From JBGSKY01 sp041740995 (lineage in GTDB: Bacteria > Planctomycetota > Planctomycetia > Pirellulales > Pirellulaceae): a stretch of DNA of 64,000 bases. A program made the translations under genes and the position numbers. This document shows positions 44,637-53,346 of this stretch, in pieces. Within the stretch, counting starts at the first letter, position 1. Every line of letters starts with the position of its first letter. The stretch lies in contig JBGSKY010000035.1 in the NCBI GenBank assembly GCA_041740995.1, positions 1 to 64,000 of the forward strand, written 5' to 3'. The notes below the pieces were generated by a model. That model did no database searches, was not told where the DNA came from, and saw only the letters and a program-made list of their open reading frames with translations.

Positions 44637-47600
44637 ATGTTCAACGCAGTCGGTACCGATGTCAATTTCCCAAAGCAAGAGGAAGCGATCCTGGAGTTCT
44701 GGAAGTCACAAGACATCTACGCCAAATCGCTGGCCGCGCGAGCCGGTGGCAAACCGTTCGTCTTTTTCGAGGGCCCGCCGACTGCCAACGGAATGCCGCA
44801 TCCCGGACACTGCTTGACGCGGGCGATTAAGGATCTGTTCCCGCGATATCGAACGATGTGCGGTTTCCATTGCGAACGACGCGCTGGCTGGGACACGCAC
44901 GGACTGCCGGTCGAAGTCGAAGTCTGCAAGGAACTGGGCATCCACAGCAAGGAAGAAATCGAAGCGTACGGCATTGAACCATTTATCAAAAAATGTCAGC
45001 AGAGCGTCTGGCGTTACATGCAGGAATGGGAACGGCTGACCAATCGCATCGGATTTTGGATCGATCTTTCGCAAGCCTATGTTACGTACCATCAAAGCTA
45101 CATTGAATCGGTTTGGTGGTCACTCAAGGATCTCTTCGATCGTGGGCTGCTCTATCGCGGACACAAGATCGTGTGGTGGTGGGCTCAAGGCGGAACGGCG
45201 CTGAGTGCGGGCGAAGTCGGTCAGGGCTACCGCGAAGTCGCCGATCCGAGCGTTTACGTTCGATTTCCGATCGACGGCGAGCCGAACACGTCGCTACTGG
45301 TCTGGACGACAACGCCCTGGACGCTGCCCAGCAACCAATTTGCAGCGATCAATCCGAAGCTCAAGTACGCTTACTGTCTCGACGAAGCCAACGGTCAAAC
45401 GATCGTGCTGGCCGAAGACTTGATGGCCGACGTTTCGGAAAAAGCGAAGCTGGAATTGAAACTCATAAAGACCGTTAGCGGTGCCGAATTGGTCGGCAAA
45501 ACCTATCGACCACCATTCGATTATTACTACGCTTCACAAGCTGCCAACAAAGCGACGTTGGTCGACGGCGGCCAAGAGCAGACGGCTTGGCGAATCGTCG
45601 CGGCAGATTTTGTGACGATCGATTCCGGAAGCGGTGCCGTCCATATCGCACCCGCATTCGGCGAGATTGACTATGGTTTATTGATCGACGAGCAGTCGCG
45701 ATTCGTCGATGGCAGCGGGCCAAAAATGATCTGTGCGGTCGGACCCGATGGCAAGTTCACTGACGTCGCGCCGGAGTATGTTGGCCAGTGGGTCAAAGAT
45801 ACTGACAAAGCGATCATTCGCCAGCTCCGGGACAACGGTCTGTTATTTTTGCACTCGCAATATGTTCACGATTATCCGTTTTGCTGGCGAGCCGAAAGCG
45901 ATCCGCTGATCCAGTATCCACGCGAAAGCTGGTTCATTCGGACGACGCAATTCCGCGACGCCATGTTAGAAAATAATCAGAAGATTGGCTGGCAACCTGA
46001 ACACATCAAGGACGGACGATTCGGCAACTTTCTGGAAAGCAACGTCGATTGGGCTCTTTCGCGCGAACGCTACTGGGGGACGCCGCTACCGATTTGGGTC
46101 TGCGATGCAACGGGCAAGATGGAAGCGATTTCAAGCTACGATGAATTGCTCGCCAAACCGGACGTGCGTGGGACAGAAGTCTGGGACAATGCGAAAGCGG
46201 CTGACCCGACATTGGTCGATGATTTGCGAGTTCACAAACCGTACATCGATGCCGTCAATTACCAGTCTCCGTTTCAACGCGACGCTCGTATGCGACGGGT
46301 CAGCGAGGTCATCGATTGCTGGTACGACAGCGGTGCGATGCCATTTGCGCAATGGGGTTATCCGCACAAGAACAAAGCTGAATTTCAATCGCATTTCCCT
46401 GCCGATTTCATCAGCGAAGCAATCGATCAGACGCGCGGTTGGTTCTACAGCCAGCTTGCGATCAGCACGATGCTCTTCAGCCACAGCCACGACGGTCAGG
46501 GCGTTCACGCTTATCCGCATCCGTTCAAGAATTGCATCGTCTTGGGCTTGATGTTGGCCGAATGGTACGAAAGCAAGGACGGCAAACAACGCTTCCTCAG
46601 CGAAGACGAAGCGAAGGCGGCGTGCGGCAAAGACTACGTTTCCAAGACCGGCAAGATGAGCAAGTCGCTGCGAAATTATCGCAGCCCCAACGAGATTTTT
46701 GATCGCTTCGGTGCCGACGCGCTGCGATGGTATTTTTACGCAAACCAGCCACCTTGGAATTCAATTCTCTACAGCGAACGGGCGATCCGCGACAGTATCC
46801 CTGAATTCATGCTCCGGCTCTGGAACGTGCTCAGCTTTTTTACGATCTATGCCGAAATCGACAAGTTCACTGGCCCGTCGAACATCGAGATTCGTGGGTT
46901 AGCCGTGCCGTTGGAACAATTGACTGCACCGGAGCTTGACCAATCGCCAACGTATCGTCGTCCGGAAGATCGCAGCGAGCTAGATCGCTGGATGCTTGGC
47001 GAGTTGCACGCGTGCATCGACGACGTTCGAACGCGGATGGATCGCTACGATAGCTATGGAGCCTGCCAGGCGTTGACCGAGCTCGTTGACGCGATGAGCA
47101 ACTGGTTTGTTCGCCGCAGCCGAAATCGCTTCTGGGCCGAAGACACGACGTCGCCAGACAAGCTTGACGCGTACTGGACGTTGTACGAATGTTTGATCAC
47201 GATCAGCAAAATGATCGCTCCGTTCACGCCGTTTGTGGCTGAATCGATTTGGAGAAATTTATCCGCTTGCGTCAGTGATCGCGTCCGCGAGAGCGTTCAT
47301 TTGTGCGATTACCCAGTTGCCAATGCTGCGCTAATCGATCGCGATTTGTCGGCCAAAATGAAGTTGCTTCGTGAGATCGCATCGCTCGGTCGGTCGGCGC
47401 GGATGGAGTCGCGATTAAAAGTACGTCAACCGCTTTCGCGGGTCGAAGTCACGTTGATCGACGATGCTCATGCGGCTTGGCTAAAGGCCCATGACGAGAT
47501 CGTTCGCGAAGAGTTGAACGTCAAAGAGATTCACTACGCCAGCGGTTCCAATCCGTACATCAAATACGAAGTGTTGCCGAACTTCCGCGGACTTGGTCCC

Positions 47601-48092
47601 AAAGTCGGCAAGCTGCTGCCAAAGCTGAAAGCCGTTCTTGGAAATGCTGACGGCAGAGCATTGCTAGACGAGCTCACGAGCAAAGGTTCGATCTCGCTAT
47701 CGTTGGACGGGACACCGATTGAGCTGGATAGCAACGACGTTGAAATTCGGCTTAAGGCGAAAGAAGGTTGGGCAGCCGCGCAGGGCAAAGCGTGCGTCGT
47801 CGTTCTGGCGACTGAGTTAACAGACGAGCTGATCGCCGAGGGAATTGCCCGCGACGCGATTCGGCTGATTCAGGACCAGCGAAAAAAGCAAGCTTGCAAT
47901 TTCACTGACCGCATCCGAGTGACGATTGGATCGGACAAGCAAGATATTTTAGCGGCGTTGAAAAAATTCGAAGCGACGATCGTAGCCGAAACGTTGGCAA
48001 CCGAGCTGGTTTTGCAGACGGCTATGCCAAGCGATTCGCTTCAGGACCTCGGCGATTCACAAGTTGGCTTGCAGATCGACGTCGTCGGTTAA
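44637..48092 (+). CDS. ileS: Isoleucyl-tRNA synthetase
   Basis: From the ATG at 44637 (MFNAVGTDVNFPKQEEAILE) the protein has 1151 residues; an earlier ATG at 44454 would add 61 without any domain. It is a class I aminoacyl-tRNA synthetase. The first signature reads PHPGH at about residues 54-58 in PTANGMPHPGHCL instead of HIGH. The second is intact, KMSKS in KTGKMSKSLRNYRSP. WWWAQGGTALSAGE and the editing domain segments TTPWTLPSNQF and IAPAFGEIDYG are present, and FVRRSRNRFWAED follows in the anticodon-binding part. Likely the eukaryote-like (type 2) form. purA begins 150 bases after its stop on the same strand. Confidence 0.96.
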   Translation: MFNAVGTDVNFPKQEEAILEFWKSQDIYAKSLAARAGGKPFVFFEGPPTANGMPHPGHCLTRAIKDLFPRYRTMCGFHCERRAGWDTHGLPVEVEVCKELGIHSKEEIEAYGIEPFIKKCQQSVWRYMQEWERLTNRIGFWIDLSQAYVTYHQSYIESVWWSLKDLFDRGLLYRGHKIVWWWAQGGTALSAGEVGQGYREVADPSVYVRFPIDGEPNTSLLVWTTTPWTLPSNQFAAINPKLKYAYCLDEANGQTIVLAEDLMADVSEKAKLELKLIKTVSGAELVGKTYRPPFDYYYASQAANKATLVDGGQEQTAWRIVAADFVTIDSGSGAVHIAPAFGEIDYGLLIDEQSRFVDGSGPKMICAVGPDGKFTDVAPEYVGQWVKDTDKAIIRQLRDNGLLFLHSQYVHDYPFCWRAESDPLIQYPRESWFIRTTQFRDAMLENNQKIGWQPEHIKDGRFGNFLESNVDWALSRERYWGTPLPIWVCDATGKMEAISSYDELLAKPDVRGTEVWDNAKAADPTLVDDLRVHKPYIDAVNYQSPFQRDARMRRVSEVIDCWYDSGAMPFAQWGYPHKNKAEFQSHFPADFISEAIDQTRGWFYSQLAISTMLFSHSHDGQGVHAYPHPFKNCIVLGLMLAEWYESKDGKQRFLSEDEAKAACGKDYVSKTGKMSKSLRNYRSPNEIFDRFGADALRWYFYANQPPWNSILYSERAIRDSIPEFMLRLWNVLSFFTIYAEIDKFTGPSNIEIRGLAVPLEQLTAPELDQSPTYRRPEDRSELDRWMLGELHACIDDVRTRMDRYDSYGACQALTELVDAMSNWFVRRSRNRFWAEDTTSPDKLDAYWTLYECLITISKMIAPFTPFVAESIWRNLSACVSDRVRESVHLCDYPVANAALIDRDLSAKMKLLREIASLGRSARMESRLKVRQPLSRVEVTLIDDAHAAWLKAHDEIVREELNVKEIHYASGSNPYIKYEVLPNFRGLGPKVGKLLPKLKAVLGNADGRALLDELTSKGSISLSLDGTPIELDSNDVEIRLKAKEGWAAAQGKACVVVLATELTDELIAEGIARDAIRLIQDQRKKQACNFTDRIRVTIGSDKQDILAALKKFEATIVAETLATELVLQTAMPSDSLQDLGDSQVGLQIDVVG

Positions 48093-48243
48093 ATGGCCGT
48101 CGGCGGCAAGGTGGTCGATCACGCGCTGCGAAATTGCACCGCTTGACCGATCTGGCGGTGGTTCCATAGACTCTCTGTTTCGCTCGCGACCAACCGAGAC
48201 TTCGGCGTCGCGGAATTTGGTCGCTTTTCGAAAGTTTTCAGTT

Positions 48244-49566
48244 GTGCCAGCTACGTGCGTAATCGGTTTGCAATGGGGCGATGAAGCCAAAGGGAAACTC
48301 GTCGATCTGCTCGCACCGCAAAATGATATTGTCGTTCGATACCAAGGCGGCGCGAACGCCGGTCATACGGTGGTTTCAGGCGATCAAGTCTACAAGCTGC
48401 ATCATATTCCCAGCGGCATTTTGCATTCGTCGGTCATGAACGTGATCGCTCCCGGAGTCGTTATTGACCCGCGAACGTTGCTGGGCGAGCTAGACGGATT
48501 GCAAAGTCGTGGCATTGATCCGCGAAAGAATTTGCGGATCAGCGAACGAGCGCATTTGGTCATGCCGTGGCACATGATCGAAGACAAGATTTCTAACAAG
48601 CAAATGGTCTCCGGCGAAAGCATCGGATCGACACTGCGAGGCATTGGACCTTGCTATCGAGACAAAGTCGGCCGCACGCACGCCATTCGATTGGCTGATA
48701 TTTTAGCGGAAGATGTCGCAGAAAAAATCGCTCAAGTCGTCGCCTTCAAACGCGAATGGCTCGCACCTCATATCGATGCCGATTCGCTAGCCGCGCTCAG
48801 CGTTGAACCGATTTTGGAGCAAGTCAACGGCTGGGCAGCGGCACTTAAACCTCTCGCACTGGATACAACGAATTACTTGCTCGACGAACTCGATAATGGC
48901 AAGAAGCTCTTGATGGAAGGTGCACAAGGAGCACTGTTGGATATCGATCATGGAACGTTCCCTTTTGTGACAAGCAGCAACGCGTCGGGCGTTGGTATAA
49001 GCAGTGGTTCTGGTGTGCCAGGCAAATGGTTTTCGGAAGTCATCGGCGTCGCAAAGGCTTACAGCACGCGGGTTGGCGGTGGTCCGTTCCCAACCGAATT
49101 GCATGACGAAATCGGCCAGAAGATTCGCGACATCGGTCATGAATATGGCACAACGACGGGCCGACCTCGGCGATGTGGTTGGTTTGACGCAGTTGCCGTT
49201 CGATATACAACGCGGCTCAGCGGTATCAACACGTTATCGTTGATGATGATGGACGTCCTGGGTTACTTAGACGAAATTAAGATTTGTACAGCTTATGAAA
49301 TCGATGGCCAGAAAGTGACGAAGTTCCCTTCGCAGGTGCAAGAGCTGCGAAAAGCGAAGCCGATTTATGAGACGCTTCCTGGTTGGAATCAGGACATCAG
49401 CGGTGCTCGAACGCTGGCCGATCTGCCACCGTTGGCGATGAAGTATATTCAGCGAATAGCCGATTTGGTCGGTATCGATGTTGGCGTGATTTCGATTGGT
49501 CCAGACCGCAAGGAAACGATTTTTCTGGACGAATCGCAACGCATCCGCGCTTGTAAAACTTCCTAG
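48244..49566 (+). CDS. purA: Adenylosuccinate synthase
   Basis: The catalytic domain begins at ATCVIGLQWGDEAKGKLVDL, so the GTG at 48244 three codons before it gives 440 residues, the usual PurA size. The in-frame ATG at 48064 lies inside ileS and is rejected. YQGGANAGHTVV, GSTLRGIGPCYRDKVGRT, EGAQGALLDIDHGTFPFVTSS and TTTGRPRRCGWFD are conserved GTP/IMP-binding elements. The P-loop has A in place of the usual G (GDEAKGK). It makes adenylosuccinate from IMP and aspartate, the first step to AMP. purQ and uppS are neighbours but on other strands or unrelated. Confidence 0.95.
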   Translation: MPATCVIGLQWGDEAKGKLVDLLAPQNDIVVRYQGGANAGHTVVSGDQVYKLHHIPSGILHSSVMNVIAPGVVIDPRTLLGELDGLQSRGIDPRKNLRISERAHLVMPWHMIEDKISNKQMVSGESIGSTLRGIGPCYRDKVGRTHAIRLADILAEDVAEKIAQVVAFKREWLAPHIDADSLAALSVEPILEQVNGWAAALKPLALDTTNYLLDELDNGKKLLMEGAQGALLDIDHGTFPFVTSSNASGVGISSGSGVPGKWFSEVIGVAKAYSTRVGGGPFPTELHDEIGQKIRDIGHEYGTTTGRPRRCGWFDAVAVRYTTRLSGINTLSLMMMDVLGYLDEIKICTAYEIDGQKVTKFPSQVQELRKAKPIYETLPGWNQDISGARTLADLPPLAMKYIQRIADLVGIDVGVISIGPDRKETIFLDESQRIRACKTS

Positions 49567-49608
49567 TGAAGATGCTTGTCATCGCCCGCAGCTCATCGGT
49601 TCGCAATC

Positions 49609-50316
49609 ATGACAATAACAGTGCCGCAACACGTCGCGATCATCATGGACGGCAATGGTCGCTGGGCTCAGGGGCAAGGCCTGCCACGAGTCGAAGGGCA
49701 CCGGCGGGGTGCGGATTCGGTCCGCCAAGCGATCGAAGGAGCGATAGAAAGCGGCTGCCGTTATCTGACCCTATATTGCTTTTCGACAGAGAACTGGAAA
49801 CGCCCGAAACCGGAACTTGATTTCCTGATGCGGCTGTTGCAAAGCTATTTGACTAACGAGCTGAAGGATCTAGTTCGTCAATCGATACGACTTAACGCGA
49901 TCGGTCGGCTGGACCAACTCTCGCCGACGATTCAGAAGCAGCTTCAAAAGACAATCGCCGCGACCGCTGACTGTGACAGGCTGACGTTGACGTTAGCGAT
50001 CAATTACGGCGGACGACAGGAACTGACCGATGCGGTCCGCAAAATTGCAGCCCAAATTGCCCGAGGTGAATTAGCTGCCGAAGCGATTGACGAGCAGGTT
50101 ATTCAAGCGAACTTGTACACCGCGGACCTGCCCGATCCAGATTTGCTGATTCGCACCAGCGGCGAATTTCGAATCAGCAATTTTTTGCTTTGGCAGCTCA
50201 GCTATGCCGAGATCTGCATTTTGGATTGCGCGTGGCCAGAGTTCAAGAAAGCCGATTTTCTTGCCGCGCTGGCGACGTTTGGTCAACGCGATCGGCGTTA
50301 CGGCGGAATCAGTTGA
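49609..50316 (+). CDS. uppS: Isoprenyl transferase (undecaprenyl diphosphate synthase type)
   Basis: From the ATG at 49609 the protein has 235 residues. It is a cis-prenyltransferase that extends farnesyl diphosphate with isopentenyl units to the lipid carrier for cell-wall and polysaccharide synthesis. Motifs: VAIIMDGNGRWAQGQGLPR (catalytic Asp), VEGHRRGADSV, YLTLYCFSTENWKRP, and LLIRTSGEFRISNFLLWQLSYAE near the end. The gene ends 3 bases from the convergent secreted-protein gene, and starts 42 bases after purA. Confidence 0.96.
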   Translation: MTITVPQHVAIIMDGNGRWAQGQGLPRVEGHRRGADSVRQAIEGAIESGCRYLTLYCFSTENWKRPKPELDFLMRLLQSYLTNELKDLVRQSIRLNAIGRLDQLSPTIQKQLQKTIAATADCDRLTLTLAINYGGRQELTDAVRKIAAQIARGELAAEAIDEQVIQANLYTADLPDPDLLIRTSGEFRISNFLLWQLSYAEICILDCAWPEFKKADFLAALATFGQRDRRYGGIS

Positions 50317-50319
50317 AAC

Positions 50320-50868
50320 CTATTGCGGGAGCTGGATCTCTTGAATCATTTTCTTCATACCGTCCGCCAGCTTCTCAACAGTCGCATTTGGGCCAGTCAT
50401 CTTCACAAAAATCTTGCCCTCGTTCTTGGTTTCAATGATTGCCGACAGCATCCGATAGTCTTTGAAAGATTCGGTTGGACCAGGAGCAAAAGGACCGCCC
50501 ATTTTTTGAACGAAGGTACCGGTGATGTCGACCATATGAACTTTGCAGCCGGCGATGTCCAGCTCTTCGATCTTCGCATCGGACTTCTTTGAACCTTCGA
50601 ACTGAGCGATCCAGCGATCGATATTTGCGTCGATCGATCCGGCCGCTTGCATGATCGTAATCCGCGCCGCGTCTGCCGGCTGGGCGTCCGCAGGGGCGAC
50701 GAATTCATGTTCGATCATTTGCATTTTGGGCTGGATCGTTTTCCATTCGGCCGGTTTGGTCGCGAGGACTTTACCGCCAGCGATTTTGACTGTCTCTTTC
50801 TCATCAGCTCGGCCAATCGCTGGACAAGTTAGGGCGACGATTAAGCAAAAGCAAATACTGCGTAACAT
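50320..50868 (-). CDS. Secreted protein of unknown function
   Basis: The 182-residue protein has a signal peptide (MLRSICFCLIVALTCPAIGRA). The mature region has the pattern KMIEHEFVAPAD..., IDRWIAQFEGSKK and KVHMVDITGTFVQKM, with no transmembrane helix, and it contains FVKMTGPNATVEKLADGM near the end. I do not recognise a characterised domain, but similar small periplasmic proteins occur in planctomycetes. It lies 10 bases downstream of purQ on the same strand, so it may be co-transcribed with it. The stop is 3 bases from the convergent uppS stop. Confidence 0.7.
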   Translation of the reverse strand: MLRSICFCLIVALTCPAIGRADEKETVKIAGGKVLATKPAEWKTIQPKMQMIEHEFVAPADAQPADAARITIMQAAGSIDANIDRWIAQFEGSKKSDAKIEELDIAGCKVHMVDITGTFVQKMGGPFAPGPTESFKDYRMLSAIIETKNEGKIFVKMTGPNATVEKLADGMKKMIQEIQLPQ

Positions 50869-50878
50869 TCAGAGTTTC

Positions 50879-51667
50879 CTAGTTAAAATAGTTGACTGCG
50901 TTTTGAAACAATTGGAAGCCATCACCATGTTCAGGCTGCTCTTCGCGGCGAGTCCAAAAAGGATGATGGGTGGGAAACAAATGCCGTTCTGGGTGCGGCA
51001 TCAATCCAAACACGCGACCGCTTGGATCGCACAACCCAGCCACGTTCCGCTGCGCTGCGTTTGGATTGTCTGGGAATGCTAGTTGTTCATCCAAATCGTT
51101 GTCCCCAGCCTCATTAGTATATCGCAACACCAGTTGTCCCGCTTCGGAAATCTCGTCAGCCACAGTTTCGTCGCGGATTACCAGTCGGCCTTCGGCGTGG
51201 GCGATCGGCAAGTACATTTGATCGATGTCTTGCAAGAATGGACAAATATCGCTTGCCACACGGAGATGAACCCAACGGTCTTCGAAGCGTCCTTGCCGAT
51301 TCCAAGTCAGACTGGCCGCTGGCTTGTTGTCCGGCACATCGAAAAAAATGCCGAGCCGCATCAGAACTTGAAATCCGTTGCAGATTCCCAAAATCAAACG
51401 GTCTTGTTCGATAAAATCGGCCAGCACATCACTCAGCGAGGTCTGTAGTTCGGTTGCGAAAATTCGGCCCGCAGCAATATCGTCGCCGTAGCTGAAGCCG
51501 CCGGGAATACAAAGCACCTGAAACTTTTTTGCCCACAGCGGTCGTTCAATCAATTGCTGAATATGGATCGTCGAGGTCTCGGCCCCTGCCATCGTGAACG
51601 CGTGAGCCGTTTCAATGTCGCAGTTCGTTCCAGGAGCTCGGAGGATCAAAACGCTCGGCTTGGTCAT
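50879..51667 (-). CDS. purQ: Phosphoribosylformylglycinamidine synthase subunit PurQ
   Basis: The 262-residue glutaminase subunit supplies ammonia for the fourth step of purine synthesis. Motifs: VLILRAPGTNCDIETAHAF at the N-terminus; IPGGFSYGDDIAAGRIFA; the nucleophile elbow GICNGFQVL with the catalytic Cys; and IAHAEGRLV and LMPHPERH, with His and Glu, near the end. Length is slightly above 230, with extra C-terminal residues. PurL and PurS are not in this window. The upstream region is 320 bases, shared with a divergent membrane protein gene. Confidence 0.96.
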   Translation of the reverse strand: MTKPSVLILRAPGTNCDIETAHAFTMAGAETSTIHIQQLIERPLWAKKFQVLCIPGGFSYGDDIAAGRIFATELQTSLSDVLADFIEQDRLILGICNGFQVLMRLGIFFDVPDNKPAASLTWNRQGRFEDRWVHLRVASDICPFLQDIDQMYLPIAHAEGRLVIRDETVADEISEAGQLVLRYTNEAGDNDLDEQLAFPDNPNAAQRNVAGLCDPSGRVFGLMPHPERHLFPTHHPFWTRREEQPEHGDGFQLFQNAVNYFN

Positions 51668-51987
51668 GTCGCAATCGCTTTAAAGCGGAAGTGGTTTAAG
51701 TTGCAAATTGGCAGCGGTTTCTCGTTGGTCAGAAGGTTAAATCGCCCAGCGAGAATCGTCCAGTAGGTATCGTCATTCAATGTCATGGTCACACCGGTTC
51801 GCTGGGCACATTGTGTCAGGACTTGACTAGCTTATGATCGGCGCGCGTCGAACAAAGTGGGCGAATCTGCGAAAAAATACTTGCTATAACAAGGCACATT
51901 CACCGCTTGAGATTTCAAGCTATCATTTGACGGTCGAGTTATTGAGTAAATCCGCTCAGCAAATATTCCGTTAAAGGACCGCACCCC
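51668..51987. other. 320-base divergent spacer
   Basis: The region separates the divergent purQ and membrane-protein genes. AT-rich pieces such as TTGCTATAAC at 51882-51891 could include a promoter, but no consensus pair fits. No gene is seen. Confidence 0.4.
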
Positions 51988-52509
51988 ATGTCGCAAACCC
52001 CGAACCCTTACAATCCATACGCGGCGGCGGGTGTTCAAAATCCCAGTGCATTTCAGCCATCTGCCGCTTCCGAAAAAATGCCGACCTTTGTGACCGTTAT
52101 GATGATCATTGACATGGTCTTCCGCGGTTTGCGCGTCCCGATTGCTCTGTTGGGCATTGTGGGCGTGGTTGTCATGCCTTCAGACAATCCAATGTTCCTG
52201 CCGGGAATTTTCGAAGTGATCACTGGTGCTGTGATGGCCGTTTGCGGGTTGGTTGGCGACGGATTGGTATTGGCGAAGCGGCGAATTGGATTGATTTTTT
52301 GTTGGGTCGCAGTGGCCGCAACCTTAGCCAATGTCGTTGTCGCATTGTTCGAACTGCCAATTCAAGCCGGCCAACAGCCAGAGAACGTGCGGATGGTTGT
52401 TTACGCCGTCGCAGGCATTTTCCTGATATTCAGATTGGCTTTGATCGGCACTTATGGCTTCGCTTTGTTGCTTGCAAAGAAGTACTTCGATCGCCACGGG
52501 ATTAAGTAG
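51988..52509 (+). CDS. Small four-helix membrane protein
   Basis: The 173-residue protein opens with a Pro/Asn/Tyr-rich hydrophilic segment (SQTPNPYNPYAAAGV), followed by about four hydrophobic helices (VPIALLGIVGVVVM; GAVMAVCGLVGDGLVLA; IFCWVAVAATLANVVVAL; YAVAGIFLIFRLALI). AAAGGA lies 9 bases before the ATG. Many planctomycetes carry such small proteins; no family function is recognised. The stop is followed by a palindromic hairpin. Confidence 0.72.
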   Translation: MSQTPNPYNPYAAAGVQNPSAFQPSAASEKMPTFVTVMMIIDMVFRGLRVPIALLGIVGVVVMPSDNPMFLPGIFEVITGAVMAVCGLVGDGLVLAKRRIGLIFCWVAVAATLANVVVALFELPIQAGQQPENVRMVVYAVAGIFLIFRLALIGTYGFALLLAKKYFDRHGIK

Positions 52510-52510
52510 C

Positions 52511-52540
52511 GTTTAGGCTAGGACCGGTCCTGGCTTAGGT
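52511..52540. terminator. Palindromic terminator-like element
   Basis: AGGACCGGTCCT at 52520-52531 is a perfect 12-bp palindrome with flanking partly complementary arms (TTTAGGCT and GGCTTAGG), located between the convergent membrane protein and sirtuin genes. A related sequence occurs at 11325-11349. It is probably a bidirectional terminator or a REP-like unit. Confidence 0.5.
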
Positions 52541-52550
52541 TGGCAAGCGT

Positions 52551-53252
52551 TCACTGAACGAGCGATTCGAAAAAAGCTGGGACCGTTTCGGTGGCTAGTC
52601 CAGTCAGCCTTTCATCGAAGCTTGAGGAGACCTCAGTGTCAGCGAAATTGATCTCAACTCGACGGCATGATTTGGGTGTCTGAGATACAAAACCAGCCGC
52701 CGGATAGACATTGCCTGACGTGCCGATGGCGACAAAGAGATCGCACTTCTTCAGCGCCGATTCGGCTCGCGACATGTGCATCGGCATCTCACCGAACCAA
52801 ACGATATCGGGCCGCAAACGCCCTTTGAGCTCCGGATTTTCCGGATGCGGCGTGAATCGATCGATGTCGCCTCGCCAAGGGTAAGTTCGTCCAGTGTCGA
52901 TGCAACGAGCTGATAAAAGCTCGCCGTGCAAGTGCAGCATCTGCTTGCTGCCGGCGCGCTCGTGCAAGTTATCGACGTTTTGTGTAATCAGCAGAAATCC
53001 GTTGGGATGTTCATGCTCGTATTTCGCGACTGCGAGATGAGCCGCATTGGGCTGGACGTCAAACTCTTGCAGTTGCCGCCGCCGAGCGTTGTAAAAATCG
53101 TAGACTAGGTCAGGATCGCGCGAGAATCCTTGAGGAGAGCAAACGTCTTCGATGCGATGCCCTTCCCACAGTCCGTCGGGACCTCGAAAGGCCCGCAGCC
53201 CACTTTCGACGCTAATTCCTGCACCGGTCAAAACGACGATGTTCATTGCCAT
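52551..53252 (-). CDS. cobB: Sirtuin (NAD-dependent deacylase) lacking zinc cysteines
   Basis: The 233-residue protein has the sirtuin core: GAGISVESGLRAFRGPDGLW at the N-terminus, ITQNVDNLHERAG, the catalytic His in LHGEL, and AIGTSGNVYPAAGFV (NAD pocket). It resembles CobB, which removes acyl groups from lysines using NAD. However, the small zinc module, usually two CxxC pairs, here has a single Cys in SARCIDTGRTYPWRGD and none in the following segment. Similar partial loss is known for some CobB relatives. The fold should still be competent. Diverges from the permease gene with about 95 bases between. Confidence 0.92.
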   Translation of the reverse strand: MAMNIVVLTGAGISVESGLRAFRGPDGLWEGHRIEDVCSPQGFSRDPDLVYDFYNARRRQLQEFDVQPNAAHLAVAKYEHEHPNGFLLITQNVDNLHERAGSKQMLHLHGELLSARCIDTGRTYPWRGDIDRFTPHPENPELKGRLRPDIVWFGEMPMHMSRAESALKKCDLFVAIGTSGNVYPAAGFVSQTPKSCRRVEINFADTEVSSSFDERLTGLATETVPAFFESLVQ

Positions 53253-53346
53253 GGTGACTTGTTATCCTCAACGCAGGTTGCAGGGAAAGATCGCAGTACG
53301 ATTCGCACTCGCCGCATTTTATCAGCTTTACAATTTTCACGAAGCC

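Noticed and set aside
48064..48243. N-terminal extension of 60 residues for PurA
   Set aside because: It overlaps the ileS stop and is not conserved in PurA; the GTG at 48244 gives the family length.
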